Shown here: in pieces, positions 20,032 through 24,883 of the stretch
How the letters are laid out: each line of letters opens with the position of its first letter
Position numbering within the stretch: position 1 is the stretch's first letter
IMG/VR virus record: IMGVR_UViG_3300047552_000304
Location: 1-24,883 of that record
From: a virus
Strand: one strand, 5' to 3'
DNA length: 24,883 nucleotides
The notes under the pieces: generated by a model
The model's input: only the letters and a program-made list of their open reading frames with translations
Databases searched by the model: none
What the model was told of the DNA's origin: nothing
Made by a program: the position numbers and the translations under genes

Positions 20032-22652
20032 GTGGTGGTGGCAAAAGAGTAACCGTTGGTTATAAGTATTATCTAGGATTTGCTTTAGGGCTTATTCATG
20101 GTATTGCGGACATTATTTCTACCATTAAAGTAGATAAAAAAGTTGCAGTAAATCCACTTATATCACAAGGGGACACTTACATGAATCAGCCTAACCTTTT
20201 TGGTGGTGAAAAAAGGGAGGGTGGGGTTCAAGGAACTGTATCTGTTTATTCGGGCAGAATAACACAGCCTAGAGACACTTACATGACTTCTAGGCTTGGT
20301 GCTACTTATCCAGCGCATAGAGGTATTTCTTACGTTGTATTTAGACAAGTTTATATTGGGATAAATCCTTACCCTAGAAAATGGTCTGTAAGATTAACTA
20401 GGATATTTAAGCAATCTGATGGAAGTCCACAATGGTATTTGGGCAAAGCCTCATACGGATTTGGGGATTTCATTACACAAGATGTTCATTCCAGTTTAGT
20501 TGCAGGGTATAGCTTTAGAAGATTTAATAAACCACAAGGCGATTTACCTCCTACTGGATGGACTGACCCTGATTTTGATGATTCATCTTGGACTTTGAGT
20601 AGTACGCCTGTTTCTTTTTCTGGTGGTGGCGATGTATTAATCAGGTTTAGAGTAAACCTTGCGTTTGGCGCACAACTTAGGTTATCTGCTGATGATGATG
20701 CAAGAGGGTATATTAATGGAACGTATGTTGGACAAGCCACTGATGATTCAGGAGTGCAGGATTTAAACTTAAATGGCGGAGTAGTTGATGGTGAAAATGT
20801 TATTGCTATAAGCGGTGATGACATTACTGGAATGTCTTGGATTGCAAGAAGGGCTGCTTTTCAATACTATGATATGAACCCTGCTCACATTATTCGTGAG
20901 TGTTTAACAGATACATATTGGGGATTATCACAAGACCCATTAATGATTGATGATGATTCATTTACAGCTTGTGCTGACACTATGTTTAATGAAGGAATGT
21001 TTTTGTCATTTGCATGGTCGCAAGAAACAGACATTTATTCATTTATTAAAATGGTACTTTCACATATTGAGGGAACGCTTTATGTAGATAGAAAAACAGG
21101 AAAATGGAAGCTAACTTTAGCTAGGGACGATTATGTTATTGGTGATTTGCTTGTATTGGATGAAAGCAATATTGTAAGCATTGTAAACTTTAAGACCAAA
21201 GACCCTTCTGAGCTTGTTAATCAGGTTACTGTAATTTTTCATGACGTTGCTAAAGGTGAACAGAACTCAGTCACAGTTCAAAATAGAGCATCTATTGAAC
21301 AATATGGATTTGTTCGCCATGAAACATATCAATTCTTAGGCATATCAAGACCTGAGCTTGCTTTTAAAGTCGCTCATAGAGAGCTTAAATCAACATCTAT
21401 TGAGCTATTTACTTGCACTTTGTACGCAGACAGGACTGCACACATTCTTAATGTAGGTGACGTGTTTGTTCTTAACTATCAATTCAAGTTACAAAGCGGA
21501 ACATTTAATATTGAAAACATGGTAATGCGAGTTGCCAATATTGAGTATGGAACAATATCAGATAACAAAATTAAGGTTGATTGCATACAAGATGTATTTA
21601 AAACTTCCGATGTTACTTTTGTAGATGACACAGGCGGAGTATCGGACTGGGAAAATCCACAAATAGAACCTGTAGATATACCAAACACTTTATTATTTGA
21701 AGCCCCATATTACGAACTTGCACAAGTATTAAGCGATTCAGAGGCGCAAGCGTTGTCTGATGACTTGGGATATGCAATGATAACTGCACTAGAGCCTGAA
21801 AATGGTTATTTTAATATGACTATATTCAGTCAAGTTGGTTCTGAGTACGAGGAACGCGGAATTGCTTATTTCTCGCCAACAGCTACTATTGCAAATGAAA
21901 TTACAATGAATAGTAAAACAGTTGTGTTAGAAAACATGGTTGATGTAAATGTAGTTTCACCTTCTACTTATGCAATGATAAGCACTTCTAATGCAACAGT
22001 AGAGATAATTAGAGTTGAAAGCATTATTGAGGATTCCATAACAGGATTAACAACACTAACTTTTGAGCGGGGTTGCTTAGATACCACAAGACGTATTCAC
22101 GCATCTGGCACTAGAATTTACTTTGTGGATGAATTTGTAGGTAGCGATGAAATAGCTTATCTTGCTGGTGAAACTGCAAATTTTAAACTTGTGCCGACAA
22201 CCTCTTTAGGTGATTTGCCTTTAGAAGATGCTACGGTAAGAACACTTACATTTGCATCAAGAAAAGATAAACCGTACCCTCCAGGTCAAGTAAGAATTAA
22301 CGGTGTTCTTTATCCTACAGGTTCAGTAGGTGAGGATGTGACAATAAGTTGGGTTGAAAGAAACCGTTTGCAACAAACAGCTACTATTATTCATGACGAA
22401 GAAGATGGAGTTCCAGCGGAACCCGGTACATTGTATAATCTTGAATTATACCAAAGCAATATTGATGGTTCTGTATTAGGAAGTTTGCTGTATTCCGCTT
22501 ATGATATAAGCCCTTCATCAGATGGAACAAATGAAATTTTAGTTGTGGATTCTGAGTTTGCGGGTCATACTAGCTATACTTGCCTTGTGCTTTGGAGTGA
22601 ACGAGGTGCCTATGAAAGTTTTCAAAAACATAGAATAGTATTCTTGAGGTAA
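20028..22652 (+). CDS. Tail-tip attachment protein (gpJ-like) with inserted lectin-like domain
   Basis: The 874-residue tip protein, containing the hub part (residues 1-157 and about 283-560, for example GLIHGIADIISTIKVDKK near 21, PAHIIRECLTDTYWG near 285 and GTLYVDRKTGKWKL) typical of the phage-tail_3/J family. Residues about 158-278 interrupt it with a jelly-roll-like module: PPTGWTDPDFDDSSW, then RLSADDDARGYINGTYVG, then NLNGGVVDGENVIAISGDD, resembling galactose-binding-like domains. The C-terminal 300 residues are beta-rich repeats, including a fibronectin-III-like stretch (KPYPPGQVRINGVLY). Likely contacts the host receptor and orders the fibres. Start ATG 20028 forms an ATGA overlap with the previous gene. 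Confidence 0.88.
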   Translation: MSGGGKRVTVGYKYYLGFALGLIHGIADIISTIKVDKKVAVNPLISQGDTYMNQPNLFGGEKREGGVQGTVSVYSGRITQPRDTYMTSRLGATYPAHRGISYVVFRQVYIGINPYPRKWSVRLTRIFKQSDGSPQWYLGKASYGFGDFITQDVHSSLVAGYSFRRFNKPQGDLPPTGWTDPDFDDSSWTLSSTPVSFSGGGDVLIRFRVNLAFGAQLRLSADDDARGYINGTYVGQATDDSGVQDLNLNGGVVDGENVIAISGDDITGMSWIARRAAFQYYDMNPAHIIRECLTDTYWGLSQDPLMIDDDSFTACADTMFNEGMFLSFAWSQETDIYSFIKMVLSHIEGTLYVDRKTGKWKLTLARDDYVIGDLLVLDESNIVSIVNFKTKDPSELVNQVTVIFHDVAKGEQNSVTVQNRASIEQYGFVRHETYQFLGISRPELAFKVAHRELKSTSIELFTCTLYADRTAHILNVGDVFVLNYQFKLQSGTFNIENMVMRVANIEYGTISDNKIKVDCIQDVFKTSDVTFVDDTGGVSDWENPQIEPVDIPNTLLFEAPYYELAQVLSDSEAQALSDDLGYAMITALEPENGYFNMTIFSQVGSEYEERGIAYFSPTATIANEITMNSKTVVLENMVDVNVVSPSTYAMISTSNATVEIIRVESIIEDSITGLTTLTFERGCLDTTRRIHASGTRIYFVDEFVGSDEIAYLAGETANFKLVPTTSLGDLPLEDATVRTLTFASRKDKPYPPGQVRINGVLYPTGSVGEDVTISWVERNRLQQTATIIHDEEDGVPAEPGTLYNLELYQSNIDGSVLGSLLYSAYDISPSSDGTNEILVVDSEFAGHTSYTCLVLWSERGAYESFQKHRIVFLR

Positions 22653-22657
22653 TTATC

Positions 22658-23371
22658 ATGGTTGATAAACTAATAAATCAGTTAGACACGGAACTAAATT
22701 ATGCTTCTCTTTCTGTAAGTGATTTAGTTGCTTTAAGGGATGTTTCTGGCAATGTAACTGTCAAGGTTCAAATCCAGTATATTGTAAAACGTGGTCTTAA
22801 TGGCGCTGATTTGAATGACTTGGGGAATGTCGATGATTCTGCCACACCTGCGGATGGAAGCCTTTTAATAGGGGATGGTACAGCATGGCAACCAATTACA
22901 TTAGCTGAATTGCTTGCCGCATTGTTACCTTCTTACACTGGAAACGCAGGGGAGGTCTTAGCCGTAAACGTTACTGAAGACGGTGTAGTTTGGTCAACAG
23001 GTGTTGCTGGTGGTGGCGCACAACTTGATGAAGTTCAAGTGTGGACTGCCGCCCAAAGAAGCGAAGTCACTACATTAACTTATGCCTCTACCATCGCTGT
23101 TGATTTATCTCTTAGCAACTTCTTTACAGTCACAATGACAGGCAATGCAATTTTAGGCAATCCTACTAATCAAGTATCTGGTCAATCTGGTGCAATTTGG
23201 TTTATTCAAGATGGCACAGGAAGTAGAACATTGTCCTTGTCAGGAAATTATAAAACAGTAGGGGGTGTTGCTATTGAGCTTTCTACTTCTGCCGGTGCAG
23301 TTGACAGATTAGACTACGTTGTTCGTGCTAATGGCTTCGTTGAAGTGGCTTTATCTAAGGGATTAGCATGA
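22658..23371 (+). CDS. Tail fibre / minor tail protein
   Basis: A 237-residue structural protein following the tip gene. The N-terminus (KLINQLDTELNYASLSVSDLVALRD) is a binding segment typical of fibre proteins. The middle is a glycine/aspartate-rich, low-complexity link (NDLGNVDDSATPADGS), and the C-terminal half is a beta domain (TIAVDLSLSNFFTVTMTGN, then GAIWFIQDGTGSRTLSLSGN) common in phage fibres, where it trimerises. No enzyme motif. It ends in an ATGA overlap with the lectin-like gene, so the two may form one fibre. Confidence 0.75.
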   Translation: MVDKLINQLDTELNYASLSVSDLVALRDVSGNVTVKVQIQYIVKRGLNGADLNDLGNVDDSATPADGSLLIGDGTAWQPITLAELLAALLPSYTGNAGEVLAVNVTEDGVVWSTGVAGGGAQLDEVQVWTAAQRSEVTTLTYASTIAVDLSLSNFFTVTMTGNAILGNPTNQVSGQSGAIWFIQDGTGSRTLSLSGNYKTVGGVAIELSTSAGAVDRLDYVVRANGFVEVALSKGLA

Positions 23372-24747
23372 TTCCTTCAAGTCTTAATACTATGCTTATG
23401 TCGCCTACAGATGGAGTAATACCTCCTAGCCCAATGAAATGGGATGCAAATACCCTTGGATGGGGGATGCAATTATCTGTTGATAATTTAACATTAAACT
23501 GGTTAGCAGGCGCATCTAATGTCTTATTACAAGGCACTAATGTATGCGGTAATTCTCAAAAAGCATACGGTAAATGGCAATATACTGTTAGATGTACTGC
23601 AAACCAAGGCGGTTCGGGCGGACAAGTCACTTGGGCGCATTTTGGCATAAGTAAAAAACATAGGTGGTCTATAGGTCGTCTTGGAATGGCGACCTATGAT
23701 TATTGCATATCGTTCCGTGATGGTGACACAGAAATCACATACAAAACTAATTCAGCTACAGACACCACTTTATATAGTGGTGCGGGTTCATCAAATGATA
23801 TTGGAGATTACATCACAATTCTTGTTGACTTTGATGCTGGAAAAATTTGGTTTGCGGTCAATGGAACTGTTGTAGAAGGCAACCCAAATGCTGGAACAGG
23901 TGAAAGTTTTTCTTTTACGCCTAATTATGCGTTTTGCCCATGCGCTACATTAACTAGAAATGGTGGCTCAACTCCTGGCACTTATGTTCTTGAGCAAACA
24001 TTGATTTATTCAACATGGCCTAGTTTTGACTTATGGGATGATGCTGATGAAATAGGTCTTGATGACGAACTTCAATATGACGTAAACCATGCTGACACTT
24101 CATTGATTTGGATTGCTGAGGGGGTTGCTAACGGCACAACATCACTCATAGATTCAAGTCCTGATGCTCACACAATAACAAATAATCTAGCTACTGTAGC
24201 ATCTTCAACAGACGTTCTAAACAGCTTGCAAGAGCCTTGCGGAAGCGGAAGTTTAACTTTTGACGGAAATGATGCCTTTACGATTACTCCAGTAACAGAA
24301 TTTGTTGGCGGTACAGGCAATATTACTATTGAGTATTATATAAAAAGAGCATCAAATCCTGCATCTAGTGAAACTATTTATGACAATAGAAATAGTGCGA
24401 CAAGTACATTAATATTAACTTTGTTTGTTAATACAAGTGGGCAGATAGTTGTATTTTACAGTGGGGCTAACAGAATAACGTCGATAACTTCTGTATGCGA
24501 TAATCAATGGCATCATTTTGCTTTAGTACGCAATGGCAATAATATGGATATGTTTATTGATGGAGTTAAGCAATCAACGGTTGCAGGGTGGAGTGGTTTA
24601 AGCCTTGCCGCTAATGCTTTTAGAATAGGCTCAAATTATGTACCTAGTCAATATTTTACAGGCTCATTAAATTTTATCCGCGTTACTAAAGGAATTGCTC
24701 GCTATACGTCATCTTTTAGACCGCCTAGATTCTGGTTATCAAGTTAG
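23368..24747 (+). CDS. Lectin-type tail fibre tip: SPRY-like plus LamG-like domains
   Basis: A 459-residue protein built from two beta-sandwich domains. Residues about 35-215 resemble SPRY/B30.2 folds: YGKWQYTVRC, then HFGISKKHRWSIG, then GDYITILVDFDAGKIWFAVNG. Residues about 243-448 resemble the LamG/concanavalin-like fold: GSLTFDGNDAFTITP, then ITIEYYIKRA, then DNQWHHFALVRNGNNMDMFI and a last strand FRIGSNYVPSQYFTGSLNFI. Both fold types commonly bind glycans or proteins, so this is the best candidate for the receptor-binding tip. Both end at the distal tail; receptor unknown. Ribosome site is weak, consistent with coupling to the previous gene. Confidence 0.8.
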   Translation: MIPSSLNTMLMSPTDGVIPPSPMKWDANTLGWGMQLSVDNLTLNWLAGASNVLLQGTNVCGNSQKAYGKWQYTVRCTANQGGSGGQVTWAHFGISKKHRWSIGRLGMATYDYCISFRDGDTEITYKTNSATDTTLYSGAGSSNDIGDYITILVDFDAGKIWFAVNGTVVEGNPNAGTGESFSFTPNYAFCPCATLTRNGGSTPGTYVLEQTLIYSTWPSFDLWDDADEIGLDDELQYDVNHADTSLIWIAEGVANGTTSLIDSSPDAHTITNNLATVASSTDVLNSLQEPCGSGSLTFDGNDAFTITPVTEFVGGTGNITIEYYIKRASNPASSETIYDNRNSATSTLILTLFVNTSGQIVVFYSGANRITSITSVCDNQWHHFALVRNGNNMDMFIDGVKQSTVAGWSGLSLAANAFRIGSNYVPSQYFTGSLNFIRVTKGIARYTSSFRPPRFWLSS

Positions 24748-24755
24748 GAACTATC

Positions 24756-24883
24756 ATGAGAATTTTATATTACAGTCATTCAGGAAAACGAATTGGAGCA
24801 AACGGTTGGAGGGACGCTAATAATATTCTTCGTCCTTATTCTTTGCTTGAACAGTTGACACACGCAGAGCTGATCGAATTGGG
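24756..24883 (+). CDS. Unknown gene, cut by the window end
   Basis: An ATG at 24756, preceded by TTAGGAA (24744-24750) nine bases after the lectin gene stop, opens a frame that is uninterrupted to the last base. The visible 42 residues begin MRILYYSHSGKRIGANGW and continue NNILRPYSLLEQL, then HAELIEL. I do not recognise it. The strand-like start and position after the fibre genes would suit a fibre assembly or lysis-region gene, but the fragment is too short to tell. Confidence 0.65.
   Translation, partial: MRILYYSHSGKRIGANGWRDANNILRPYSLLEQLTHAELIEL

Noticed and set aside
20486-20824. Minus-strand frame of 112 residues inside the tail-tip gene
   Set aside because: Shadow of the tip gene; composition (Ser, Pro, Leu) reflects the opposite strand and there is no separate signal.
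1-24883. Prophage signs: integrase, attachment sites, repressor
   Set aside because: None seen; the window holds only metabolism, packaging and virion genes, so neither a temperate nor a lytic life can be claimed.
1-24883. tRNA genes or DNA uptake words pointing to a host genus
   Set aside because: No cloverleaf noticed by eye and no full copies of the known Haemophilus, Actinobacillus or Neisseria uptake words noticed; a tRNAscan run and a word count would settle it.

Overview
The window is a contiguous stretch of a tailed-phage (or prophage) genome of low GC content. It encodes a long-tailed virion of the lambda/HK97 type. All 27 genes I call lie on the plus strand and are packed tightly, many sharing ATGA, GTGA or TAATG stop/start overlaps. 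The tail-tip set (a BR0599-like four-cysteine hub protein, two small conserved proteins and a long tail-tip attachment protein) is typical of phages of Gram-negative bacteria, so a low-GC proteobacterial host is the best guess. Nothing identifies the genus. No integrase, repressor, tRNA, CRISPR array or insertion sequence is visible, so lifestyle cannot be decided from this window.

Layout. (1) 1-2652, nucleotide metabolism and repair: a near-consensus promoter drives thyX (flavin-dependent thymidylate synthase). It is followed by a protein with a DUF3310-like C-terminus, three small unknown genes and a T4 DenV-type pyrimidine-dimer glycosylase with the family's catalytic residues intact. (2) 2633-5520, packaging: a small acidic protein, an HNH endonuclease, an unknown protein, and the small and large terminase subunits. 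(3) 5587-9375, capsid: a single reading frame fusing an HK97-type prohead protease to the major capsid protein, with a strong internal ribosome-binding site and start that would also make capsid alone; then a hairpin, a small unknown gene and the portal. The portal lies downstream of the capsid, unlike the usual HK97 order. (4) 9391-13168, decoration and neck: a collagen-like repeat protein, two head-tail connector proteins, a Rossmann-like enzyme-type protein inserted among the neck genes, a gp10-like protein and a tail terminator. (5) 13171-24747, tail: promoter, tail tube protein, two tail assembly chaperone frames joined by an A AAA AAG -1 slippery site, a 1057-residue tape measure, distal tail and hub proteins, the tail-tip attachment protein and two tail-fibre-like proteins, the last with SPRY-like and LamG-like lectin folds. 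A further gene is cut by the window end.

How it fits together: ThyX and DenV would support and protect DNA synthesis. HNH plus terminases package the DNA through the portal into a shell matured by the fused protease. The neck proteins join this to a tail whose length is set by the tape measure. The tail tip carries several carbohydrate-binding-like modules, suggesting that receptor recognition is spread over more than one protein. The points most worth a second look are the protease-capsid fusion with its internal start, the programmed frameshift, the collagen-like protein in the head region, the Rossmann-like protein in the neck operon, domain insertions in the tape measure and tail-tip proteins, and a promoter flanked by an inverted repeat in front of the capsid gene.
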